Of a stretch of DNA of 64,000 nucleotides, positions 47,721 to 56,135 are shown piece after piece. The DNA is taken from contig OY997589.1 in NCBI GenBank assembly GCA_963921825.1, positions 54,678,546 through 54,742,545 of the forward strand, given 5' to 3'. Position 1 is the first letter of the stretch. Every line of letters starts with the position of its first letter. The translations under genes and the position numbers were made by a program. The notes below the pieces were generated by a model. It saw nothing but the letters and a program-made list of their open reading frames with translations, made no database searches and was not told where the DNA came from. The DNA comes from Erodium maritimum (lineage: Eukaryota; Streptophyta; Magnoliopsida; Geraniales; Geraniaceae).

Positions 47721-47841
47721 TTTCTAGCTCTTTCCTTGTTTCTTTTCTTTGTCTTCTAGCTCTTCTTCCTCTCGATTGTAATTCCACCCCAGAGTGTATT
47801 GATTTGTTGAATAAAATTGTTTTTTTTTGTGGATTAAAAAA
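47721..47841 (+). other. LINE B 3' UTR and poly(A) tail
   Basis: Pyrimidine-rich UTR with TTGAATAAAATTG, a T-run, GTGGATT and a terminal A-run that merges with the 3' target duplication. It marks the retrotransposition 3' end. Confidence 0.8.
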
Positions 47842-47852
47842 AAGAGTATCAT

Positions 47853-48235
47853 AAGCAAATTACAAATGAGAGATGTGGGGGCTATTACTACGGAAGTTGA
47901 CTCCTTAGAATTTGTCCAAAGAAATACTATGTTGTAAGAGTTGATGAAGGCCTTCGGCTAGTAATGCAAATAAAAAAAATGTGAGAGTGAGCAATTTTGT
48001 CTAAGACCTCTCTGCAATTTGAAATCAAGGAGTGACGGAGATTCATTGATAAGCACATATACCCAAGCTTGAAAATGCGATAGAAGCGAAATTCTCCATT
48101 TAATACCAAAACTCATTTTGGCTAGTAAATTGATGAGATAATCCCAGTTTACTAGATTATAATATTTCTTGAAGTGAATCTCAAAGCGATACCGTAGAAC
48201 AGAGCATCACTCAGTTTTGATAGAGTTTATTGGAC
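47853..48235 (-). pseudogene. LINE D RT, upstream half
   Basis: The minus strand encodes FEIHFKKYYNLVNWDYLINL: family consensus has a catalytic Asp where His stands and KAYD where KYYN stands. Then LLAKMSFGIKWRISLLSHFQ and a degraded RGLRQ..LSHFF block lead to ..TSLICN at the insertion point. Identity as LINE RT is clear despite several stops. Start of the element upstream of 48235 is not visible. Confidence 0.8.
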
Positions 48236-48268
48236 CGCGGTGGTGAGTAGATCTCTCGGGGTGGCTTG

Positions 48269-48968
48269 TGTCACGGACCAGGTGAAGACCCTTCTTTGGG
48301 CTGGTGCCGTGCACTTAGGGACGAGGTGGGCTCGGTCCCATTTGGTTGCCGAGAGGGAGAGACCGGCCAAGGACCAGGCCGAGACATGGGCGAGGGCGGA
48401 CCAGGCCAAGACATGGGCGTGGGCGAGCTGGCCCGAAGCATGGGCGATGGCGAGCTGGGCCGAGCCATGGGCGGAGCTGGTTCGGGCCGAGAAGAGGGGC
48501 TGATCGGTTGGCATGGTCAAGGGACAACCAACTTTGACATGGCCATGATTGGCGCCCATCTTGATGGTGGAGACAAGGAGCAAGAATCAAGGGTCAATGG
48601 GAGTTACAAGACTTGGCAAGGATCAAGGGATAGTCTTTGACCAAGGAATCAATGCATTAATGGCTTCTCATTTATTCTTGTTTCCATATATAGATCTCTT
48701 GTACTAGTATATATAGAGGGCTCATTAGCCTTGTAAACTCACTTACACCTTTTGTACTTTCACTCATAATACAATCAGAAAATCGCTCCCTCTTGAGCAC
48801 CAATCTTCTTGTCTTCTACCTTTCTTTTGTTGCTTGTTCGTGGCTCATTACTAAAACGCTTCCGCCACGTTGAAGGCTGATCGCTTTGGCTTACAAAGTC
48901 TAGGGAAAGACTTGTGTAAGGAGGCGAGCCGCACGGATCCAAGAGGGTGGTCTTGTGGTCCCGTGACA
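48269..48968 (+). repeat. 5' LTR of the integrase-less chromovirus, 700 bp
   Basis: TGTCACGGACCAGG to GGTCCCGTGACA. U3 is GC-rich with GGGCGAGCTGG/GACATGGGCG words; a 27-bp duplication of this type (about 48385-48420) is absent from the 3' LTR. A TATA box lies at 48708-48716. Both strands of U3 are open for about 120 codons, which is a composition effect. Confidence 0.93.
48708..48716 (+). promoter_or_regulatory. probable TATA box of the 5' LTR promoter
   Basis: TATATATAG in an otherwise mixed sequence, about 440 bases into the LTR, followed about 30 bases later by a plausible start region near 48740-48745. The equivalent box in the 3' LTR is at 52595-52603. Inferred from sequence and position only. 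Confidence 0.6.
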
Positions 48969-48970
48969 AG

Positions 48971-48987
48971 TGGTATCAGAGCACCGG
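48971..48987 (+). other. primer binding site of the integrase-less chromovirus
   Basis: TGGTATCAGAGCACCGG, two bases inside the 5' LTR, complementary to the initiator Met-tRNA 3' end. Confidence 0.93.
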
Positions 48988-49002
48988 TTCAAGAACAAAG
49001 CA

Positions 49003-49326
49003 ATGGCCGAACAAGTTGAGTTGGCTTTGGAGGTTGATGTTGCTGGCCGTGAGATGTCAAGAGTGAACACTAAGAAACAGGGTAAGTCAAAAGAGCCTTC
49101 ACTTCGTGATATTGATTCTTCTTCTTCTATTTCTTTGGAGGAACGCATAGCTCTTTTGGAGGAGTATGTGAAGAGGGGAGAAGGGCGGTACACTTGGGTG
49201 AAGAAGGAAATCAGCACGTTGTACAAGCGTGATGATTTTCTAGAGGTCACCTTCGATCCTTACACTAAGAAGATCGAGGAGTTGGAGGAGACCGTGCTGT
49301 CCTTGCAAGAGGAGTTGAAGCTTTGA
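49003..49326 (+). pseudogene. gag N-terminal part, ended by an in-frame TGA
   Basis: ATG at 49003 lies 15 bases past the primer binding site and opens MAEQVELALEVDVAG. The 107 residues contain a heptad-like segment, SLEERIALLEEYVKRGE and later KKIEELEETVLSLQEELKL, likely a coiled coil for Gag assembly. A TGA at 49324-49326 stops the frame, but the downstream gag-pol is in exactly the same frame, so a single nonsense change (perhaps CGA to TGA) separates it from the rest. Programmed readthrough is possible but unsupported: the codon after TGA is AAG, not a known readthrough context. Confidence 0.8.
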
Positions 49327-49365
49327 AAGAAGGTCGTTGCAAATGGAGGTGGGGGCACCCCGAGG

Positions 49366-52300
49366 ATGGATGTTCCTCGGCCAAAGTCTTTTGCGGGCAC
49401 AAGATCAGCGAAGATCGTTGACAACTTCCTTTGGAGCATGGACAACTACTTTGAGGCAGTGAACGTCCAAGATGATGCAAGTAAGCTTAAAAATATTTGC
49501 AACTTTTTATCTGACACTGCTAGCCTATGGTGGCGTAGGCGTTGTGAAGAGGCCAAGTATGATGACGAGGAGGTCATTGATTCCTGGCTGGAGTTCAAGG
49601 ATGAGCTCAAGGCACAATTTAGGCCCGAGAACGCCGAGGATGAAGCAAGAGGAAGGCTTCGCCGGTTGACTCAAAAGGGGTCTATCTATGAGTACGTGGT
49701 GGCTTTCCAAGAGATCATGCTAGAGATTCCGGGTTTTGGTGGAAGAGAGGCGCTCTTTGCATTCAAAGACGGACTAGCTACTTGGGCGCAAGCAGAGTTG
49801 CGAAGGGCCAACGTACGAGACTTGAACGAGGCCATCCGTGTGGTAGAGTCCTTGGCTGATTATACAAGGAAGGAGAAGCCAACGGAGGATCGTGGTGCTA
49901 AGAGTGGACGGTCCCATCATAGGGAGGATAGGCGAAGGGAAGAGCCCATGGAGAAGCCAAGGTCTAACAACGAAAGGCCAACCAAACCGGGTAATTCCGT
50001 TCCCTCTCATCAACCATTAAAGTGTTTCATTTGTAATGGTTCCCATATGATGAGGGATTGTCCAAGGAAGACTAGCTTGAGAGCTATGGAGGCCGTACCA
50101 GATTCGCAAGAGACAACGTTGAACTCGCTGAAGCTTTCAAGTGTTGTGAAGGATGGGCGGAAGAAGAAGGGCTCCATGTATGTGGAGGCCATAGTGAAGG
50201 GGACCCAGATGAAGGCCTTGGTTGATACGGGTGCTTCGGACCTATTCATGAGCATTGAGGCAGCCAAGAAGGTGGGTCTCAAGTGGGACAAAGTGGGTTC
50301 GACCGTGAAGACGGTGAACAAGGAGGCGACCCGAGTTGAGGGGTTGGCTCGTGATGTGCAACTGAAGATTGGCACATGGGAAGGAGTCGAGGACGTCTAT
50401 GTTATGGAGCTCGACGACTACGACTTCGTTATGGGTTGGGACTTCCTCGACCGTATACGAAGTGTGCTTGTCCCTCACCTAGACATCATGTGGATCTTGG
50501 ATGGGACGCCGTGCATGGTTCCACTCGAGAGGAAGTACACAAGAGGTAAGATGCTTTCATCTATGCAAGTTAATGATGGTTTAAAGCACTCTTCTCCTAC
50601 ATTTCTTGCGGTACTAAAGGGTGATGAAGGGAAAAAGGGGAAAGAGGTTATTCCCGATGTGGTGGGGGAACTTTTGGCCGAGTTCAAGGATGTCATGCCT
50701 AGTGAGCTGCCCAAGAAGTTACCGCCGCGAAGAGACATGGATCACGTCATTGAGTTGCTGCCCAATTCAAAACCACCAGCCGGCGTGCCTTATAGGATGA
50801 GTCCACCCGAGTTGGAGGAGTTGAGGAAGCAATTGGGGGACTTGTTGGAGGCGGGGTTCATCCAACCGTCCAAGGCTCCGTATGGTGCACCGGTACTCTT
50901 TCAAAAGAAGCAAGACGGGTCGTTGAGGATGTGCATAGACTACCGAGCACTCAACAAATTAACGGTAAAGAACAAATACCCTATTCCTTTACCCGCTGAT
51001 TTGTTTGATCGTTTGGGGGGTTCTTTCTTCTACTCAAAGCTCGACTTGCGTTCCGGGTATTGGCAAGTGCGAATTGCGGAGGGGGATGAGGCCAAGACCG
51101 CTTGTGTGACGCGGTATGGCTCATACGAGTTTCTCATGATGCCATTTGGGTTGACAAATGCACCAGCCACGTTTTGTACTCTCATGAGCAAGGTACTCCA
51201 ACCATTTTTGGACAGATTTGTGGTCGTGTATTTGGATGACATTCTAGTGTATAGCCGGTCTTTGGCCGAGCATGTGGATCACTTGAGACAGGTATTCGAG
51301 GCATTGAGGGAACACGAGCTCTATGTGAAGGAAGAGAAGTGTTCCTTTGCCCAAGAGGAAGTACCTTTCCTTGGGCATATACTTGGGCGTGGGCGGGTCA
51401 AGATGGATGGTGCCAAGGTGAAGGCAATCCAAGAGTGGCGACCGCCAACCAAGGTGCCGGAGTTGCGATCATTCCTTGGGCTGGCCAATTACTATAGGCG
51501 GTTCATAAGGGACTACTCAAAGATCGCAGCCCCTTTGACGGACCTCTTGAAGAAAGATCGTCCGTGGGAATGGAGCGAGAAGGTCGATGATGCTTTTCGT
51601 CTCCTAAAGCAAGCCGTTGTGGAGGAACCCGTGCTCATGTTGCCGGACTTTTCGAAGACATGGACGGTCCAAACGGATGCTAGTGACTTTGCGCTTGGTG
51701 GCGTCTTGATCCAAGATGGGCACCCCGTTGCATTTGAGAGCCGAAAGCTCAACGATGTGGAGAGAAGGTACACCGTGCACGAGAAGGAGATGACTGTCGT
51801 CGTGCATTGTCTAAGGGTATGGAGACACTACTTACTTGGAAGTAAATTTAAGGTTATAACTGACAATGTTGTTGTAAGCTTTTTCCAAACCCAAAAGAAG
51901 CTCTCTCCCAAGCAAGCAAGGTGGCAAGACTTCCTAGCCGAGTTTGATTACACATTGGAGTACAAGCCCGGTAGGACGAACGTTGTGGCGGACGCTTTGA
52001 GTCGCAAAGCGGAGTTGGCAAGCCTTCATACAAGGGCCTTGGGGAAGGACTTGTGGGGACACGATCCGTTGGGTCACACCAATGCGGATCTTGTCTTGAG
52101 GGCCGAAGACCACCAAGACAAGGCTATCAAGGACGTGGGGCAGCCGAGCATCGGGGTGATGCTCCGTTTTGGTGGGGGAGGATGTCACGGACCAGGTGAA
52201 GACCCTTCTTTGGGCTGGTGTCGTGCACTTAGGGACGAGGTGGGCTCGGTCCCATTTGGTTGCCGAGAGGGAGAGACCAGCCAAGGACCAGGCCGAGACA

Positions 52301-52527
52301 TGGGCGTGGGCGATCTGGCCCGAAGCATGGGCGATGGCGAGCTGGGCCGAGCCATGGGCGGAGCTGGTTCGGGCCGAGAAGAGGGGCTGATCGGTTGGCA
52401 TGGTCAAGGGACAACCAACCTTGACATGGCCATGATTGGCGCCCATCTTGATGGTGGAGACAAGGAGCAAGAATCAAGGGTCAATGGGAGTTACAAGACT
52501 TGGCAAGGATCAAGGGATAGTCTTTGA
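49366..52527 (+). CDS. gag-pol polyprotein: gag, zinc knuckle, protease, RT, RNase H; no integrase
   Basis: Residue numbers count from the Met at 49366. Gag core about 1-170 ([40 protein letters not shown]). Zinc knuckle at 220-232, [13 protein letters not shown] (CX2CX3HX4C). Aspartic protease with [11 protein letters not shown], Asp at 287. RT about 465-720 with [24 protein letters not shown] and YLDD at 622-625. RNase H about 765-880, with [10 protein letters not shown] (Asp 771) and an intact [15 protein letters not shown] end. After residue ~880 only about 60 unfamiliar residues precede the polypurine tract; integrase HHCC, DDE core and chromodomain are missing. The frame then reads through the tract into the 3' LTR, so the last ~115 residues are LTR translation. 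RT and RNase H look enzymatically complete. Confidence 0.93.
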   Translation: MDVPRPKSFAGTRSAKIVDNFLWSMDNYFEAVNVQDDASKLKNICNFLSDTASLWWRRRCEEAKYDDEEVIDSWLEFKDELKAQFRPENAEDEARGRLRRLTQKGSIYEYVVAFQEIMLEIPGFGGREALFAFKDGLATWAQAELRRANVRDLNEAIRVVESLADYTRKEKPTEDRGAKSGRSHHREDRRREEPMEKPRSNNERPTKPGNSVPSHQPLKCFICNGSHMMRDCPRKTSLRAMEAVPDSQETTLNSLKLSSVVKDGRKKKGSMYVEAIVKGTQMKALVDTGASDLFMSIEAAKKVGLKWDKVGSTVKTVNKEATRVEGLARDVQLKIGTWEGVEDVYVMELDDYDFVMGWDFLDRIRSVLVPHLDIMWILDGTPCMVPLERKYTRGKMLSSMQVNDGLKHSSPTFLAVLKGDEGKKGKEVIPDVVGELLAEFKDVMPSELPKKLPPRRDMDHVIELLPNSKPPAGVPYRMSPPELEELRKQLGDLLEAGFIQPSKAPYGAPVLFQKKQDGSLRMCIDYRALNKLTVKNKYPIPLPADLFDRLGGSFFYSKLDLRSGYWQVRIAEGDEAKTACVTRYGSYEFLMMPFGLTNAPATFCTLMSKVLQPFLDRFVVVYLDDILVYSRSLAEHVDHLRQVFEALREHELYVKEEKCSFAQEEVPFLGHILGRGRVKMDGAKVKAIQEWRPPTKVPELRSFLGLANYYRRFIRDYSKIAAPLTDLLKKDRPWEWSEKVDDAFRLLKQAVVEEPVLMLPDFSKTWTVQTDASDFALGGVLIQDGHPVAFESRKLNDVERRYTVHEKEMTVVVHCLRVWRHYLLGSKFKVITDNVVVSFFQTQKKLSPKQARWQDFLAEFDYTLEYKPGRTNVVADALSRKAELASLHTRALGKDLWGHDPLGHTNADLVLRAEDHQDKAIKDVGQPSIGVMLRFGGGGCHGPGEDPSLGWCRALRDEVGSVPFGCREGETSQGPGRDMGVGDLARSMGDGELGRAMGGAGSGREEGLIGWHGQGTTNLDMAMIGAHLDGGDKEQESRVNGSYKTWQGSRDSL
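52165..52182 (+). other. polypurine tract of the integrase-less chromovirus
   Basis: GTTTTGGTGGGGGAGGA directly before the 3' LTR TGTCACGG. It is read in frame by the gag-pol frame. Confidence 0.88.
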
Positions 52528-52855
52528 CCAAGGAATCAATGCATTAATGGCTTCTCATTTATTCTTGTTTCCATATATAGATCTCTTGTACTAGTATATA
52601 TAGAGGGCTCATTAGCCTTGTAAACTCACTTACACCTTTTGTACTTTCACTCATAATACAATCAGAAAATCGCTCCCTCTTGAGCACCAATCTTCTTGTC
52701 TTCTACCTTTCTTTTGTTGCTTGTTCGTGGCTCATTACTAAAACGCTTCCGCCACGTTGAAGGCTGATCGCTTTGGCTTACAAAGTCTAGGGAAACACTT
52801 GTGTAAGGAGGCGAGCCGCACGGATCCAAGAGGGTGGTCTTGTGGTCCCGTGACA
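52183..52855 (+). repeat. 3' LTR of the integrase-less chromovirus, 673 bp
   Basis: TGTCACGGACCAGG to GGTCCCGTGACA. Near-identical to the 5' LTR apart from the 27-bp gap and about five base changes. TATA box at 52595-52603. Confidence 0.93.
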
Positions 52856-53341
52856 CTTGCACGCTTCAATGACTGGCGGGACATGTGACACTGTGAATCA
52901 CGTTAATCAGATTCGTGATCCCGTGACTCACGCTAATCTTGTGGCGTCTGTTTTGAATTCAAAATCAGAGTTGCAGGTGAAGACGAAGTCTGCAGGAGCT
53001 GATTTTGGCACGATTTCCATGTCTCAGGTCAATGTAGTTGGGCCGTTCGTTGATCCCAACACAAGTGTTGGTGATGGTGTCACTGAAAAGACACAAAAGT
53101 GTGATATTGGGCATTATACTTGTTCAGGCCAAATTCAGAAGTCTATCCAGAAGTAGTGAGTTGTTTTGCCTTTGGGTTTGGTGTGTGGTGGTGATGAACT
53201 AGAGTATACAACCCATGTCATTCCTATTTCGAATCCATTATTGGGTGTCTTCGGTCCGTTGGAAGCCGTTGAGTGTGGGGTCGTGGTTCAGTCTCCAGTC
53301 GAGCAACATGATAGTCGGGGAAGGACGTTCTCCTTAAGCTT

Positions 53342-53476
53342 GCGACTTGTACGAGTGTGCCTTCAAAAAAGCAGTCTAGTAAGCCCGCGACTTGTAAGGG
53401 TACACTTTTGAAGAAGCAATCTTGTAAGCCCGCGACTTGAAAGGGTGTGCCTTTTAAGAAGCAATCTATCCCTCCA
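53342..53476 (+). repeat. three 45-bp in-frame tandem repeats
   Basis: GCGACTTGTA/GCGACTTGAA starts at 53342, 53387 and 53432. A 45-bp period equals 15 codons and encodes basic, Cys/Lys-containing units, suggesting repeat growth inside a former coding sequence. Confidence 0.8.
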
Positions 53477-53566
53477 CTCAGTCACACTTACCTGTACTTT
53501 ATTAGGTCAAAGGCTTCTTTGGGAAGAGGTGTTGCGAAGATTTGCACATTGGCTTCCAAGAATAAA

Positions 53567-53997
53567 GGGTAAACCATGGTTCATAACCTATTTTGAGCTT
53601 TGTTTTTGCGATCCTAACCTGGGTTTACTTTTCGTTGCATTTCCCAACTATGGCCATTACATTTTTTGCACGGACTATCGTTTGTCGTCAAAATTAACGG
53701 GGACGTTAGTTTTGGATGGGAAAAGTCCAAAATGCCCTCAGCAAAAAATTGTGCAAAAAATGGAAACGTCGTAGTTGGGAAGTGCAAAAGAAGGTCAAGC
53801 CCAACTTCGGGTTATTGACTTTTGTTGATGGCATTTCTGTCTTTTCTCATCCAAAACTAACGTCCCTGTAATTTTAATGACACACGATAGTCCGTGCAAA
53901 AAATGTAAAGGTCATCGTTTGGAAATGCAATGAAAGGTAAACCCAGGTTAGGATCGCGAAAACAAAACTCAAAGTAGGTTAGGAACCATGGTTTCCT
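53567..53997. mobile_element. Mutator-type MITE with ~150-bp terminal inverted repeats
   Basis: Left end GGGTAAACCATGGTTC, right end complement AGGAAACCATGGTTCC. The inverted arms match for about 150 bases on each side (shared words ATCCTAACCTGGGTTTAC, ACATTTTTTGCACGGACTAT and GACGTTAGTTTTGGATG). Flanked by an exact 10-bp match, CAAGAATAAA (53557-53566 and 53998-54007), i.e. the 9-10 bp duplication of Mutator-like elements. No transposase frame. The long arms would form a strong hairpin RNA if transcribed. Confidence 0.87.
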
Positions 53998-54476
53998 CAA
54001 GAATAAATAACCTAGTAAATTGGTTCCTAAGGCCTTTGATGATCTTACTTTGACCTCAGAAGATGAAGAATGGGTCGAGGAAAATGGTTTATTTGTCGAT
54101 CCTTCATTAACCTTGGAAGATAAGGAATAGTAGGAGTATCTCTCTATTTTTTGCTTTCCTTGTTTTTTAGGAAAATGCTTGGCCTTTTAGCTCTCCTTAA
54201 TAGAGTCCCTAAAAACGATTCATACAAGCAAAAACAACTTTCAAACACTCTCAACAAGCTACAGTACTCTTCACCTGTTCTTCAGTGATCTTCATCTGTT
54301 CTTCAGTTCTTCATAGGATCTACTGTGTGACTCAACACTTCTCGATCTCCCCTTCTTCTGACTCCCCTCCCTGCTGGTGTAGTGTCCAGGATGATCTAAG
54401 CCAAGATCATCGGACCACCTCTCCTCCCCTGCTCCTCATTACCTCTGCATCTGCCTCTCTGATTACTTTCGTCTAA

Positions 54477-54852
54477 ATGGTGAATCCTCTCCCTCTGCAC
54501 AACTCCTTCTTTCAACTTGGGACTCACCTTTCCCTACAAGAACTCAGTGGAGAAACCTTGGCGCCCAGAAACAACGGATTTCGACCTCCCTCTCCGGCTT
54601 TATCTGATCAAACTCAACAGTATTCTCCTGAAGGCACTACAAAGTGGATTGATGGCCAAAAGATGTTTTATTACAAAAATTTCAAACCAGTTTCTTCGGG
54701 GAGAGACTCAACTCCTCCTCCTCAGACTCTCCCATTGGGAAAATTCAATCTAGGTCCCTCTGCTACACCACCAGAAAATATGCAGATGTTGCAGCTACTA
54801 AATCTTGAGACTGGTTTTGATGCAGAAGCTGGTTCCTCGTCCTTGGGCTACC
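54477..54852 (+). pseudogene. LINE E ORF1, 5' piece
   Basis: Starts with ATG at 54477 after a stop-containing UTR: MVNPLPLHNSFFQLGTHLSL. About 125 residues of low-complexity, Pro/Ser-rich N-terminus, with KWIDGQKMFYYKNFK near residue 60. It is cut after a Gly-Tyr pair by the LTR element at 54853. The target duplication CTACC (54848-54852) is part of the reading frame. Continues in frame at 60811, where PPLGFENV follows, giving the GYPP.GFE motif that plant L1 ORF1s often carry before their RRM (compare YRPPPGFE in LINE A). Confidence 0.87.
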
Positions 54853-55643
54853 TGATGCGGGTGCATTTTAACACATAAAAAGAGCCACATTATATCGAGC
54901 TATATAGGCTTTTGGTCCTGATTTTCTATCATATTGTAGGTTTAGTATGAATAATTGATTTTATCGATGTGTTCGGTGTTTTGATAGAAAACCGATGCAT
55001 TTTGGGTGTTTTCGTGCTTGTGGACCGTCAAAGGGTCGATTTTGTTCGTTCTGAAATATATTCATGATTGGTCTTGTTTTGTAGGTCTTGAAAAGAGGAA
55101 TTTTTTGGTGCAAGAACGAGATCAATCGGAGTTCAAACGAAGCTGGAGCGAGCATAAGAGCGTAAAAAGAGCAAAAATGGGAGAACAAAGCAGATTCTGA
55201 CAAGTGGCACTCCGCAGCCAGCCCTTCCATTTCATCCCTTGGCTCACGTGTACATGGTGGCCCAGCCTCCCATCTCTTGACACATGTCCCCTTCAGCTGC
55301 TCTCTCCCCTTTGCCTCTAAAATAAGTTTACATCGCTACAATCGAACGTGTTCAATTTTATGGAATGAACTCGATGAACCCGTACCCTTGATCTCTCTTC
55401 ACTTGATTCAAGATAAGAAAGCTCTCTGTTAAATTCTGTATTTTCTTTCTAGTCGTTTTAGGTTTATTTTCAAAACATCAAAACTCGATTTTTACCGAAA
55501 CAGTTTAGCTACAAATTTTAAATAGTAAGTGTTTGTCTATTGCTCCTTTGGGCTCGATATTCCGGACTTCAAATCCGATTACTACTTGGCGACCGGTACA
55601 CTTGCCGTGTCCCGTTTCTGCAATTTAAAACCCGCAGGGCGTC
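54853..55643 (+). repeat. inverted extra LTR, plus orientation, ~890-bp internal deletion
   Basis: TGATGCGGGTGCATTTTAAC to CCCGCAGGGCGTC. Compared with the 59122-60805 LTR it lacks the middle: CTCCCCTTTGCC is followed at once by TCTAAAATAAG, with TTGCC at both deletion borders (microhomology). Its start coincides with the outer element edge and target duplication. Confidence 0.9.
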
Positions 55644-55666
55644 CATAAAACTTGACGCCCTGCGGG
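55631..55666. repeat. 13-bp perfect stem-loop at the junction of two inverted LTR ends
   Basis: CCCGCAGGGCGTC, a 10-base loop CATAAAACTT, then GACGCCCTGCGGG. The right arm plus loop is the minus-strand LTR end followed by nine bases (AGTTTTATG on that strand) that normally lie between LTR and primer binding site. The left arm is the end of the plus-oriented LTR. Confidence 0.92.
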
Positions 55667-56119
55667 GGAGAGCAGCTGAAGGGGACATGTGGCAAGAGAT
55701 GGGAGGCTAGGCCACCATGTACACGTGAGCCAAGGGAAGAAATGGAAGGGCTTGCTGCGGAGTGCCACTTGTCAGAATCTGCTTTGTTCTCCCATTTTTG
55801 CTCTTTTTACGCTCTTATGCTCGCTCCGGCTTCGTTTGAACTCCGATTGATCTCGTTCTTGCACCAAAAAATTCCTCTTTTCAAGACCTACAAAACAAGA
55901 CCAATCATGAATATATTTCAGAACGAACAAAATCGACCATTTGACGGTCCACAAGCACGAAAACACCCAAAATGCATCGGTTTTCTATCAAAACACCGAA
56001 CACATCGATAAAATCAATTATTCATACTAAACCTACAATATGATAGAAAATCGGGACCAAAAGCCTATATAGCTCGATATAATGTGGCTCTTTTTATGTG
56101 TTAAAATGCACCCGCATCA
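55653..56119 (-). repeat. 3' LTR of the Athila-like element, ~1.2-kb internal deletion
   Basis: Minus-strand start TGATGCGGGTGC at 56119 after the polypurine tract, end ...CAGGGCGTCA at 55653. The middle is missing: CAGCTGCTCTCC joins CCCGCAGGG, with CCC shared at both borders. It keeps the first ~445 bases and the last ~14. The LTR translation frames at 55652-56011 and on the other strand are shadows. Confidence 0.88.
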
Positions 56120-56135
56120 ACACCCCACACTTAGA
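56120..56135 (-). other. polypurine tract of the Athila-like element
   Basis: The minus strand reads CTAAGTGTGGGGTGT immediately before TGATGCGGG. AAGTCTAAGTGTGGGG is the usual form in Athila/Tat-type elements. Confidence 0.8.

Larger units (their letters stand above)
45979..47841 (+). mobile_element. LINE B: ORF1-only LINE copy with poly(A) and 11-bp target duplication
   Basis: Flanked by AAGAGTATCAT at 45968-45978 and 47842-47852. It begins three bases before an ATG (45982), contains only ORF1, then a 3' UTR with TGAATAAAATTG, and ends in an A-run. ORF2 is absent between the ORF1 stop (47718-47720) and the tail, so the copy is an internally deleted or naturally ORF1-only LINE. It inserted into LINE D in the opposite orientation. 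Confidence 0.88.
45190..48235 (-). mobile_element. LINE D: LINE reverse transcriptase fragment, minus strand, split by LINE B
   Basis: Two blocks, 48235-47853 and 45978-45190, form one RT once the LINE B insertion and one target duplication are removed. Minus-strand block one encodes an NLVNWDYLINLLAKMSFGIK stretch, then a degenerate RGLRQ.CSLS motif. Block two starts at the FADD motif and encodes DTLLIIKANVSQVKNLKFTL then GLQINFYKFKF. Downstream (to about 45190) short matches to the LINE C-terminal region are visible. It is limited at the left by the LINE A 5' end and at the right by another remnant. Confidence 0.8.
48269..52855 (+). mobile_element. Young Ty3/gypsy chromovirus-type element lacking integrase
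   Basis: 5' LTR 48269-48968, PBS 48971-48987, gag-protease-RT-RNase H, polypurine tract 52165-52182, 3' LTR 52183-52855. The LTRs have perfect 8-bp inverted ends (TGTCACGG/CCGTGACA), differ by about five substitutions and one 27-bp indel by eye, and share the flank CTTG at 48265-48268 and 52856-52859. The protein resembles the Reina/Galadriel group. Integrase and chromodomain, expected after RNase H, are absent: only about 60 codons separate the end of RNase H from the polypurine tract. Confidence 0.92.
52856..54140 (+). pseudogene. decayed coding remnant, probably LINE ORF1-like, interrupted by a MITE
   Basis: Several plus-strand pieces look like a degraded protein linker: an open frame at 52857-53156, then VIPISNPLLGVFGPLEAVEC near 53218-53275 (plant LINE ORF1 linkers often end in NRF.VLG..E), then three 45-bp in-frame repeats at 53342-53476 giving Lys-rich units (KPATCKG.LLKKQSC). 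After the MITE the frame ends FDDLTLTSEDEEWVEENGLF then VDPSLTLEDKE and a stop at 54128-54130. A short stretch before the chromovirus (48240-48268, SRSLGVA) may be its 5' part, since removing the element joins the two. I do not recognise a definite family, so treat the LINE link as a guess. Confidence 0.45.

Noticed and set aside
49324-49326. Programmed TGA readthrough in gag
   Set aside because: The frame matches on both sides, but the downstream bases AAG AAG do not fit a known readthrough signal, and one C-to-T change explains it simply.
51934-52470. 178-codon minus-strand frame opposite RNase H and the 3' LTR
   Set aside because: It is antisense to a confirmed RNase H and the GC-rich U3; the same peptide appears antisense to the 5' LTR.
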